Shown piece after piece: positions 1 through 5,947 of a DNA stretch of 6,074 nucleotides. The translations under genes and the position numbers were made by a program. How positions within the stretch are numbered: the first letter of the stretch is position 1; every line of letters starts with the position of its first letter. The notes beneath the pieces are model-generated. The model worked only from the letters and a program-made list of their open reading frames with translations. It was not told the origin of the DNA and ran no database searches. This DNA is from Candidatus Merdenecus merdavium (GTDB taxonomy: Bacteria > Bacillota > Clostridia > Lachnospirales > Lachnospiraceae), in NCBI GenBank assembly GCA_018715425.1, contig DVLR01000095.1, positions 1 through 6,074 of the forward strand, given 5' to 3'.

Positions 1-491
1 GTGCAACGATTCTAGCAGAAGTTGTGGGATATGGAAATTCAAGTGATGCTTACCATATCACATCACCAGCAGAAGATGGTAGTGGAGCAGCGAAATCTAT
101 GGAATTTGCCATTGCTGATGCAGGCATAAAATTAACCGATATTACTTATATCAATGCCCACGGAACCAGCACTCACCATAACGACTTATTCGAAACAAGA
201 GCTATCAAAAAGCTGTTTCAAGATCATGCTAAAAATATTCGAATTCATTCAACGAAATCAATGATAGGGCATTTATTAGGTGCTGCTGGTGCAGTTGAAT
301 TGATTACTTGCGTAAAAACAATTCAAGAAGGATATATCCATCCAACCGTTGGTTATGAGATAGAAGATGAAGAAATGGACTTAAACTACGTAAAACATCA
401 AGGAATTCATGAAGAGGTAAATTATGCACTGAGCAATTCCCTAGGATTTGGTGGACACAATTCTAGTATTTTGATTAAAAAATATAAGTAG
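1..491 (+). CDS. fabF: 3-oxoacyl-ACP synthase II (KAS II), C-terminal part; 5' end outside window
   Basis: This is the last 162 residues of a beta-ketoacyl-ACP synthase; the reading frame is open from position 3 and ends at TAG 489-491. The family condenses malonyl-ACP with acyl-ACP in the cytoplasm to elongate fatty acids. Two of the three catalytic residues are visible: the His of NAHGTST (codon 159-161) and the Lys/His pair of STKSMIGHLLGAAGA (Lys 255-257, His 270-272). The GFGGHN loop near the C-terminus, which carries the gatekeeper Phe, is also present. The catalytic Cys and the N-terminal thiolase half, roughly 250 residues by family length, lie upstream. A GTG at 24 is in frame but is an internal Val, because the homologous sequence continues before it. 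The gene leads a tight FAS-II operon, 20 bp before accB. FabF is favoured over FabB by the Firmicute context and the GFGG motif. Certainty is high. Confidence 0.95.
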   Translation, partial: ATILAEVVGYGNSSDAYHITSPAEDGSGAAKSMEFAIADAGIKLTDITYINAHGTSTHHNDLFETRAIKKLFQDHAKNIRIHSTKSMIGHLLGAAGAVELITCVKTIQEGYIHPTVGYEIEDEEMDLNYVKHQGIHEEVNYALSNSLGFGGHNSSILIKKYK

Positions 492-511
492 GACCAGTTA
501 AGGAGAAAAGC

Positions 512-976
512 ATGGAATTCAATAAGATAAAAGAATTAATTGAAGCAGTATCTTCTTCTACTTTAACAGAATTTGAGTTAAGGGATGGAGAAGTTAAAAT
601 CAAAATGAAAACCAACAAAGAAGTGACACCAAAGAATGAATGTGTACAAAGACCACAGGAGAAATCAACAGTTCTTTCTACTCTTGATATGGATGAGAAT
701 AACCAACAAGAATCAATCAATGAAAGTTCTGGGCAGATAGTAGCATCTCCATTAGTAGGTACGTTTTATAGTGCCAGCTCCCCAGAATCCCATGACTTTG
801 TAAAGGTAGGGGATTCTGTAAAAAAAGGAGATGTTCTTGGTATTATAGAAGCTATGAAACTAATGAATGAAATCGAATGTGAAGTGGATGGTGTGATAAC
901 TCAAATCTTAGTGTCAAATGAACAAATCGTGGAGTATGGGCAGCCTCTATTTATGATTGAATCAAGTGCCCTATAG
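512..976 (+). CDS. accB: Acetyl-CoA carboxylase biotin carboxyl carrier protein (BCCP)
   Basis: This 154-residue protein is the biotin-bearing carrier of acetyl-CoA carboxylase. It shuttles carboxybiotin between biotin carboxylase (AccC) and carboxyltransferase (AccDA). The N-terminal part (1-34) is a short charged region that typically contacts AccC. A polar, Gln/Glu/Ser-rich linker (about 35-72) follows, then the biotinyl domain (about 74-152). The biotinylation motif EAMKLMNE is at 113-120, with the acceptor Lys116 (codon 857-859). The segment SPLVGTFYSASSPES (79-93) matches the region leading into the BCCP 'thumb', which separates true BCCPs from lipoyl domains and simple biotinyl proteins. 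The ATG at 512 has AAGGAG at 500-505, six bases upstream, so the start is well supported. Length is typical (E. coli about 156). Biotin loading needs a BirA ligase, which is not encoded here. Confidence 0.96.
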   Translation: MEFNKIKELIEAVSSSTLTEFELRDGEVKIKMKTNKEVTPKNECVQRPQEKSTVLSTLDMDENNQQESINESSGQIVASPLVGTFYSASSPESHDFVKVGDSVKKGDVLGIIEAMKLMNEIECEVDGVITQILVSNEQIVEYGQPLFMIESSAL

Positions 977-1024
977 AAACAGGAAGTTCAGTAAGAACGC
1001 TTTTATTAAGAAGCCATTAGATCT

Positions 1025-1045
1025 AAGGAGAAAGTAGGTAATTTT
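1025..1045 (+). promoter_or_regulatory. fabZ ribosome binding site with unusually long spacer
   Basis: A strong Shine-Dalgarno AAGGAG occupies 1025-1030, but the fabZ ATG is at 1046, leaving 15 bases between them; the other genes here have 6 to 8. The in-frame codons between them (AAA, GTA, GGT, AAT, TTT) offer no nearer start. A second weak match, TAGG (1035-1038), would give seven bases. Either the distant strong site is used inefficiently or the weak site is the functional one. Confidence 0.55.
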
Positions 1046-1474
1046 ATGTCAATATTTACAACCCAAGAAATTATGGATATTATTCCACATCGTCAGCCAT
1101 TTCTCTTGGTGGATACCATTGAAGAGTTAGAGATAGGAAAACGTGCAGTAGGAAAAAAATGTGTCACTTACAACGAACCTTTTTTTGCAGGGCACTTTCC
1201 CCAAGAGCCTATTATGCCAGGAGTTTTGATCATCGAAGCATTGGCTCAAGTAGGTGCAGTGAATATTTTAAGCACACCAGAGTTTAAAGGAAAAACAGCT
1301 TATTTAGCAGCTGTAAATCGAGCGAAATTTAAAGGAAAAGTAGTACCAGGTGACGTACTTTTATTAGAAGTTGAAATGATGAAACAAAAAGGATCAATAG
1401 GAATTGGCAAGGGAACGGCAACAGTAAAGGGTAAAGTGGTAGCTGTTGCAGAAATTACATTTGCAATAGGATAG
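1046..1474 (+). CDS. fabZ: 3-hydroxyacyl-ACP dehydratase FabZ
   Basis: This 142-residue hot-dog-fold enzyme dehydrates (3R)-hydroxyacyl-ACP to trans-2-enoyl-ACP in the FAS-II cycle. The diagnostic N-terminal motif IPHRQPFLLVD (13-23) is present. So is the active-site block FAGHFPQEPIMPGVLIIEALAQ (47-68, interrupted here only by helix boundaries), with the catalytic pair His50 (codon 1193-1195) and Glu64 (codon 1235-1237). Glu at this position, rather than Asp, indicates FabZ rather than FabA. Length and start match the family (about 140-150). No in-frame start codon lies closer to the upstream Shine-Dalgarno sequence, so 1046 is kept despite the unusual 15-base spacing (see separate entry). 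Placement between accB and accC is a common Firmicute FAS order. TAG 1472-1474 overlaps the accC ribosome binding site, suggesting translational coupling. Confidence 0.96.
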   Translation: MSIFTTQEIMDIIPHRQPFLLVDTIEELEIGKRAVGKKCVTYNEPFFAGHFPQEPIMPGVLIIEALAQVGAVNILSTPEFKGKTAYLAAVNRAKFKGKVVPGDVLLLEVEMMKQKGSIGIGKGTATVKGKVVAVAEITFAIG

Positions 1475-1483
1475 GAGTTTTGT
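1473..1483 (+). promoter_or_regulatory. accC ribosome binding site overlapping the fabZ stop codon
   Basis: AGGAG at 1473-1477 shares its first two bases with the fabZ TAG stop (1472-1474) and sits six bases before the accC ATG at 1484. A ribosome finishing fabZ therefore covers the accC initiation region. This is the usual arrangement for translational coupling, here linking FabZ and AccC output. Confidence 0.7.
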
Positions 1484-2824
1484 ATGTTTCAAAAAATATT
1501 AATTGCCAATAGAGGAGAAATTGCAGTTCGAATTATCCGTGCTTGCAGAGAGATGGGAATAAAAACAGTTGCTGTATATTCAGAAACGGATCGTGAAGCC
1601 TTACATGCACAGTTGGCTGATGAATCTATTTGTATAGGGCCTGGTAAAGCATCAGAAAGTTATTTGGATATGGAACGTATATTAAGTGCTACCATAGTGA
1701 CAAAAGCCGATGCCATCCATCCAGGGTTTGGATTTTTATCAGAGAATAGCAAGTTTGTAGAGATGTGTCAAAAATGTAAGATTACTTTTATTGGACCTTC
1801 CGCAGAATTGATCCATAAAATGGGGAACAAATCAGAAGCTAGAAAAACCATGATAGCAGCAGGTGTACCTGTGGTACCTGGGACCAAGGAAGCTGTCTTT
1901 TCAGCAGAAGAAGGACTTAGATTAGCCGCGGATATTGGATATCCCGTTATGATCAAAGCATCTTCTGGTGGTGGTGGAAAAGGAATGAGAATTGCACAGG
2001 ATGAAAAAGAGTTCATCAGTCAGTTTCAAATGGCACAAAGGGAATCGATTCATGCATTTTCAGATGACACGATGTATATAGAAAAATATATAGAAAAACC
2101 GCGTCATATTGAATTTCAGATTCTTGGAGATGGATTTGGCAATGTGGTGCAATTAGGTGAAAGAGATTGTTCTATTCAAAGAAAACACCAGAAACTTATA
2201 GAAGAATCCCCTTGTAGTATTATTTCCGATAAATTGAGAAAGAAAATGGGAGATACTGCAGTAAAGGCGGCAAAAGCAGTAGGCTATGTGAATGCTGGAA
2301 CCATAGAGTTTCTACTAGATAAATACTCTAATTTTTATTTTATGGAAATGAATACAAGAATTCAAGTAGAGCATCCCGTTACAGAGATGGTAACTGGATT
2401 AGATTTAATTAAAGAACAGATAAATATTGCGGCTGGATTGCCTTTAAGCGTATCCCAAAAGGATGTTTTGATGAGGGGGCACGCCATTGAATGTAGAATC
2501 AATGCTGAGGATCCTAAAAAGAAATTTATGCCTTGTCCAGGAAAGATCAACCATTTGCATATACCAGGGGGAAATGGTGTTCGGATAGATACTGGAGTTT
2601 ATCATGGTTATACCGTAACTCCAAATTATGATTCTATGATTATGAAAGTTATTGTACATGATAAAGATAGACAAAGTGCTATCCATAAAATGCGCAGTAC
2701 TTTAGGCGAAGTCATTATCGATGGTATTACTACAAATATAGATTTTCAGTATGAAATATTAAATCATAAAAAATTTCAGTCTGGTGATGTCACCACTCAC
2801 TTTATTTTAGAGGAATTTGAGTAA
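1484..2824 (+). CDS. accC: Acetyl-CoA carboxylase, biotin carboxylase subunit
   Basis: This 446-residue ATP-grasp enzyme carboxylates the biotin on AccB using bicarbonate and ATP. Order of parts: the biotin carboxylase N-domain with KILIANRGEIAVRIIRAC (4-21) and HPGFGFLSEN (79-88); the ATP-grasp domain with the Gly-rich lid SSGGGGKGMR (160-169); and the C-domain from about residue 330. Residues matching the E. coli active site are all visible: Lys116, Lys158, His208, Lys237 in HQKLIEE, Glu275, Glu288 and Asn290 in EMNTRIQVEHP, Arg292, and Arg338 in ECRINAEDP. There is no fused biotinyl domain, so it is the stand-alone bacterial form (E. coli 449 residues) and not pyruvate or propionyl-CoA carboxylase. 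The ATG at 1484 lies six bases after AGGAG at 1473-1477. The gene starts 9 bp after fabZ and ends 23 bp before accDA. Its partner genes on either side support the assignment. Confidence 0.97.
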   Translation: MFQKILIANRGEIAVRIIRACREMGIKTVAVYSETDREALHAQLADESICIGPGKASESYLDMERILSATIVTKADAIHPGFGFLSENSKFVEMCQKCKITFIGPSAELIHKMGNKSEARKTMIAAGVPVVPGTKEAVFSAEEGLRLAADIGYPVMIKASSGGGGKGMRIAQDEKEFISQFQMAQRESIHAFSDDTMYIEKYIEKPRHIEFQILGDGFGNVVQLGERDCSIQRKHQKLIEESPCSIISDKLRKKMGDTAVKAAKAVGYVNAGTIEFLLDKYSNFYFMEMNTRIQVEHPVTEMVTGLDLIKEQINIAAGLPLSVSQKDVLMRGHAIECRINAEDPKKKFMPCPGKINHLHIPGGNGVRIDTGVYHGYTVTPNYDSMIMKVIVHDKDRQSAIHKMRSTLGEVIIDGITTNIDFQYEILNHKKFQSGDVTTHFILEEFE

Positions 2825-2847
2825 GGTAGCAATAAGGAGAGATTCAT

Positions 2848-4581
2848 ATGTTGATGTTAAAAGAAATGTTTAAAAAAACCACATATATTCCCCTTGGAAA
2901 CAAAGAGAAGGAGTCTGATGCAAAGGAGAAACCAAGTGTACCTGAGGGACTATGGATCAAATGTCCTAAATGTGGGAAGATGGTTTATAAAGATGATGTT
3001 GTCGCAAACTCATATGTATGTCCTAAGTGTCAGGGTTACTTTCGGATGAAGGCCAATACTAGGATTAGAATGGTACTTGATAAAGGCAGCTTCGAAGAGT
3101 GGGAGACTGGATTACAAACAAGAAATCCTTTAGATTACCCCATGTATGAGGAAAAACTTGCAGATATAAAAGAGAATACACACTTAGATGAAGCAGTTAA
3201 AATTGGAAAAGGTACTATCCATGGGCAAGAAGTCGTACTTGGCGTTTGTGATTCTAGATTTCTAATGGGAAGTATGGGATACATTGTTGGTGAGAAGATT
3301 ACCGCGGCAATAGAAAAGGCCACGAGTTTAAAACTTCCAGTTGTTTTATTCTGTTGTTCTGGAGGGGCTAGAATGCAAGAGGGGATTGTATCATTGATGC
3401 AGATGGCTAAAACTTCTGCGGCTATAAAAAAACATAGTGAGGAAGGCCTCCTTTATATTCCAGTCTTAACCGACCCTACTACTGGAGGAGTAACTGCAAG
3501 TTTCGCTATGTTAGGAGATATGATTTTAGCAGAGCCAGGAAGTCTAATTGGATTTGCAGGACCAAGAGTGATTCAACAAACCATTGGGCAGAAATTACCA
3601 GATGGTTTTCAAAAGGCAGAATTTCTTTTAGAACACGGTATGATAGATAAAATTGTAAAAAGAGAAGATTTAAAACAACTGTTATCTGTACTGATTCATA
3701 TGCATACCTTAAAGGATTCATCTTTATTAACAATCCCTGAAGATAAACTATCCACAGAGGAATTACTAGAAATTAAGATTGAAGGCACCAAGGACCACTG
3801 TCAGGATGCCTGGGAAAAAGTGCAAATAGCACGTTCAGCAAATAGACCAACCAGCTACGATTATATCCAACATATTTTTACTGATTTTGTAGAGTTTCAT
3901 GGCGATCGTGGAATGAAAGATGATGGAGCAATTATAGGTGGAATCGCATATTTAAATGGTCTTCCTGTAACTGTAATCGGTGTACAAAAGGGAAGAAATA
4001 CCAAGGAAAATATAAAAAGAAATTTTGGTATGCCATCGCCAGAAGGATACCGAAAAGCCCTAAGACTTATGAAACAGGCAGAAAAATTTAATCGCCCAAT
4101 TATAACCTTTATTGATACTCCAGGAGCTTTTTGTGGTATTGAAGCCGAAGAACGTGGTCAAGGAGAAGCCATAGCTAGAAATCTTATGGAGATGTCAGGA
4201 ATGAAAACACCTATTTTAAGTATCGTTATAGGAGAAGGTGGAAGTGGAGGAGCTTTAGCCTTAGCAGTAGGGAATGAGGTTTGGATGATGGAAAATGCAA
4301 CGTATTCCATTTTATCTCCAGAGGGATTTGCTTCTATTCTATGGAAAGATAGTAAGAAGGCGAGTGAAGCTGCAAAGATAATGAAAATCACAGCAGCAGA
4401 TTTAAAAGATCTTCACATCATTGACCGTGTCATCCCAGAGGGAGCCTTTGCAAGTAAAGAAAATATTTCACTAATTGCAAGATATATGAAACAACATATG
4501 ATTGGATTTATAAAAGAGTATGGACATTTAACAAAAAATCAGATCGCAGAGCAAAGATATCATCGATTTAGACGTATGTAA
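2848..4581 (+). CDS. accDA: Acetyl-CoA carboxylase carboxyltransferase, fused beta-alpha subunits (AccD-AccA)
   Basis: This 577-residue single chain carries both halves of the carboxyltransferase that moves the carboxyl group from biotin to acetyl-CoA, giving malonyl-CoA. Residues about 36-285 are AccD. They include a zinc ribbon with Cys39, Cys42, Cys58 and Cys61 (codons 2962-3030), the SGGARMQEG block (171-179), LTDPTTGGVTASFAMLGD (207-224) and GFAGPRVI (235-242). Residues about 320-577 are AccA: QKGRNTKENI (380-389), NFGMPSPEGYRKALRLM (392-408), FIDTPGA (421-427), GEGGSGGALA (462-471) and LSPEGFASILWK (489-500). The first 60 or so residues of E. coli-type AccA are replaced by a charged linker of about 35 residues. 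AccD and AccA are separate genes in E. coli and many Firmicutes, so the fusion is notable. The ATG at 2848 has AAGGAG at 2834-2839, eight bases away; ATG 2854 is a less well spaced alternative. The frame is uninterrupted. Confidence 0.96.
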   Translation: MLMLKEMFKKTTYIPLGNKEKESDAKEKPSVPEGLWIKCPKCGKMVYKDDVVANSYVCPKCQGYFRMKANTRIRMVLDKGSFEEWETGLQTRNPLDYPMYEEKLADIKENTHLDEAVKIGKGTIHGQEVVLGVCDSRFLMGSMGYIVGEKITAAIEKATSLKLPVVLFCCSGGARMQEGIVSLMQMAKTSAAIKKHSEEGLLYIPVLTDPTTGGVTASFAMLGDMILAEPGSLIGFAGPRVIQQTIGQKLPDGFQKAEFLLEHGMIDKIVKREDLKQLLSVLIHMHTLKDSSLLTIPEDKLSTEELLEIKIEGTKDHCQDAWEKVQIARSANRPTSYDYIQHIFTDFVEFHGDRGMKDDGAIIGGIAYLNGLPVTVIGVQKGRNTKENIKRNFGMPSPEGYRKALRLMKQAEKFNRPIITFIDTPGAFCGIEAEERGQGEAIARNLMEMSGMKTPILSIVIGEGGSGGALALAVGNEVWMMENATYSILSPEGFASILWKDSKKASEAAKIMKITAADLKDLHIIDRVIPEGAFASKENISLIARYMKQHMIGFIKEYGHLTKNQIAEQRYHRFRRM

Positions 4582-4605
4582 AGCTAGAAGAAACGAGGTA
4601 GTATC

Positions 4606-5673
4606 ATGGAATTAAAACCATTAGTCATAGGAGATCTAAAGGCTAAAACCCCTGTAATACAAGGCGGTATGGGAGTTGGTGTAAGTTTATCAAACCTAGC
4701 AGGTGCAGTCGCTTTACATGGCGGAATAGGCATTATATCTACGGCACAGATTGGTTATAAAGACCCTACATTTGATCAAAATCCCTTAGAAGCAAACTTA
4801 AGAGCGATTACAACTCATATCAAGAAAGCAAAAGAGATTGCTAAGGGAGGTATCGTAGGAGTTAATATTATGGTGGCTACGAAAAAATACGAAGAATACG
4901 TAAAAACGGCAGCAAAAGCTGGAGCAGACCTCATTATATCAGGAGCTGGACTTCCGACCATGTTGCCCAAATTAGTAGAAGGCTTTCAGACTAAAATTGC
5001 TCCCATCGTATCTAGCGTCAAATCTGCCCATGTAATCTGCAAAATATGGGATCGCAAGTATCAAAAAGCACCAGATTTAGTAGTGGTAGAAGGACCAAGA
5101 GCTGGTGGCCATTTAGGGTTTACTATTGGCCAATTAGAAAATGTCACGAAAGAATGGTTTGATGAAGAGTTTCAAGGGATTGTTCAAGTAGTAAAGGAAT
5201 TTGCTCAGAAATATCAAAGACCTATTCCTGTAATAGCAGCGGGAGGAATCTATAATAGAGCTGATATAGAACATTATCTGAACTTAGGAGCAGATGGTGT
5301 ACAAATGGGAACGAGATTCGTAACAACTTATGAATGCGATGCAGATCTAAGATACAAGATGGCCTATATCCATGCAAAAAAAGAAGATATTGTCCTTGTA
5401 CAAAGCCCTGTTGGGATGCCTGGAAGAGCTATAAGTAATGCCTTTATGGAAGGTGTTAAAATAGAAAAACCAAAGATATCCCTCTGCCATCAATGCCTAG
5501 AACATTGTAATCCAGCCACCATACCATACTGTATTACAGATGCACTGATCCATGCAGCAAAGGGAGAGGTAGATCGTGGATTACTATTTTGTGGAGATAA
5601 TGCATATCGTGCGGAAAAACTTGAACATGTAGAAGATATTATGAAGGAATTAAGTGAAGAGTCAATCCTATAG
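4606..5673 (+). CDS. FMN-dependent oxidoreductase of the FabK/nitronate monooxygenase family with Cys-rich C-terminus
   Basis: This 355-residue protein is a TIM-barrel flavoprotein of the 2-nitropropane dioxygenase-like superfamily, which includes enoyl-ACP reductase II (FabK) and nitronate monooxygenases. Visible motifs: PVIQGGMGVGVS (16-27), GVNIMVA (85-91), the EGPRAGGHLG block with the conserved His169 (codon 5110-5112), IPVIAAGGI (207-215) and GADGVQMGTRF (228-238), the last two typical of the FMN phosphate site. It differs from pneumococcal-type FabK (about 324 residues) by a longer C-terminus containing Cys294, Cys297, Cys301 and Cys309, a spacing suggesting metal or iron-sulfur binding. 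GAGGT at 4595-4599 precedes the ATG by six bases. The gene is last in the FAS-II operon, 24 bp after accDA and just before a terminator. The context favours a role in fatty acid synthesis, possibly enoyl-ACP reduction. A canonical fabK may exist upstream of the window, so the substrate is left open and no symbol is given. Confidence 0.88.
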   Translation: MELKPLVIGDLKAKTPVIQGGMGVGVSLSNLAGAVALHGGIGIISTAQIGYKDPTFDQNPLEANLRAITTHIKKAKEIAKGGIVGVNIMVATKKYEEYVKTAAKAGADLIISGAGLPTMLPKLVEGFQTKIAPIVSSVKSAHVICKIWDRKYQKAPDLVVVEGPRAGGHLGFTIGQLENVTKEWFDEEFQGIVQVVKEFAQKYQRPIPVIAAGGIYNRADIEHYLNLGADGVQMGTRFVTTYECDADLRYKMAYIHAKKEDIVLVQSPVGMPGRAISNAFMEGVKIEKPKISLCHQCLEHCNPATIPYCITDALIHAAKGEVDRGLLFCGDNAYRAEKLEHVEDIMKELSEESIL

Positions 5674-5690
5674 AAGAAAATAAACAAGGA

Positions 5691-5747
5691 AGAGAAAGGA
5701 ATCTTTTGCAATAAAAGTTGCATAGATATTCCTTTCTTTTTCATTTT
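5691..5747 (+). terminator. Rho-independent terminator of the FAS-II operon
   Basis: A perfect 9-bp stem GAAAGGAAT (5694-5702) pairs with ATTCCTTTC (5728-5736) and extends outward by A-T and G-T pairs to about 5691/5739. Inside the loop a second small stem, TGCAA (5707-5711) with TTGCA (5718-5722), closes a 6-base loop. The stem is followed directly by a T-rich run (5737-5747, broken by CA). It starts 18 bases after the stop codon of the flavoprotein gene and is oriented to end transcription of the operon. Confidence 0.88.
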
Positions 5748-5792
5748 TAGATATAAAAAAGAATGTTTTATATGGGAATTATCAAGAAAAAA

Positions 5793-5820
5793 ACATGGGA
5801 TTTCCAAAAAAATACCATGT
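5793..5820. repeat. Small inverted repeat ACATGG...CCATGT in the intergenic region
   Basis: ACATGG (5793-5798) and CCATGT (5815-5820) form a 6-bp stem with a 16-base loop. Read on the minus strand, the stem is followed at once by a run of T (complement of the A-run 5787-5793), like a weak intrinsic terminator facing back towards the operon. On the plus strand no T-run follows. The stem is short and the loop long, so function is uncertain. Confidence 0.3.
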
Positions 5821-5827
5821 ATATACT

Positions 5828-5854
5828 TGCATAAAATTAGTTAAAACTGCATAA
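5828..5854 (+). repeat. Direct repeat TGCATAA x2 upstream of the CarD-like promoter
   Basis: TGCATAA occurs at 5828-5834 and again at 5848-5854, 20 bases apart start to start. That is close to two DNA helical turns, so both copies face the same side. The second copy ends 13 bases before the -35 hexamer, a position suited to an activator or other upstream factor. In A+T-rich DNA a 7-base repeat could be chance, so a regulatory role is only a suggestion. Confidence 0.35.
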
Positions 5855-5867
5855 GTATTTCGAAAAT

Positions 5868-5896
5868 TTCACAAAACCCGAAAAAAGTGGTATACT
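5868..5896 (+). promoter_or_regulatory. SigA-type promoter of the CarD-like gene (-35, 17-bp spacer, extended -10)
   Basis: TTCACA (5868-5873, five of six to TTGACA) is separated by 17 bases from TATACT (5891-5896, five of six to TATAAT). A TG at 5888-5889, one base before the hexamer, makes an extended -10. Transcription would start near 5903, giving a leader of about 45 bases that contains the GGAGG at 5936-5940. An overlapping TATAAT at 5898-5903 is a perfect -10 hexamer but has no good -35 at 17 bases (5875-5880), so it is less likely to be the main element. Confidence 0.8.
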
Positions 5897-5947
5897 ATAT
5901 AATATAGAGACTATTGTAATCGCAAATTTTAAAATGGAGGGTTATAA

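Larger units (their letters stand above)
5674..5947. other. Intergenic region between the FAS-II operon and the CarD-like gene
   Basis: This 274-bp A+T-rich stretch carries no supportable gene. Its first quarter is the operon terminator, the middle contains A-runs and the small ACATGG/CCATGT inverted repeat, and the last 120 bases contain the TGCATAA repeats, the SigA promoter, the leader and the ribosome binding site of the CarD-like gene. A minus-strand open frame that crosses part of it (5490-5807) overlaps the flavoprotein gene and the terminator, shows no recognisable protein features, and was not accepted as a gene. Confidence 0.8.

Noticed and set aside
24..26. GTG as a start codon for a short 155-residue protein
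   Set aside because: The FabF-like sequence continues in frame upstream to the window edge (ATILAEV before VGYGNSSDAY), there is no Shine-Dalgarno sequence, and KAS II enzymes are about 410 residues. It is the internal part of a truncated-by-window gene.
999..1014. Hairpin GCTTTT/AGAAGC as an internal terminator between accB and fabZ
   Set aside because: The stem is only six pairs with one G-T pair and low G+C, and no T-run follows it. It is kept only as a possible leader structure.
1768..2016. Minus-strand open frames inside accC and accDA (for example 1768-2016, 2444-2686, 3506-3733, 4158-4391)
   Set aside because: Each lies wholly within a strongly conserved coding gene on the other strand and has no independent support.
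3757..3790. GAGG in the AccD-AccA linker as a remnant ribosome binding site for a separate accA
   Set aside because: No in-frame ATG follows within useful distance; the next in-frame ATG (codon 356) is already inside the AccA core. It is not enough to claim a separate start.
5490..5807. Minus-strand 105-residue open frame
   Set aside because: It overlaps the conserved C-terminus of the flavoprotein gene and the operon terminator, its sequence is low in recognisable features, and no suitable promoter or ribosome binding site was seen. It is best explained as a shadow frame.
5854..5869. CodY-like box around TTTCGAAAATTT upstream of the CarD-like promoter
   Set aside because: The sequence lacks the central base of the CodY consensus AATTTTCWGAAAATT, and the left arm matches poorly. 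TTTCGAAA alone is a short palindrome expected by chance in A+T-rich DNA.
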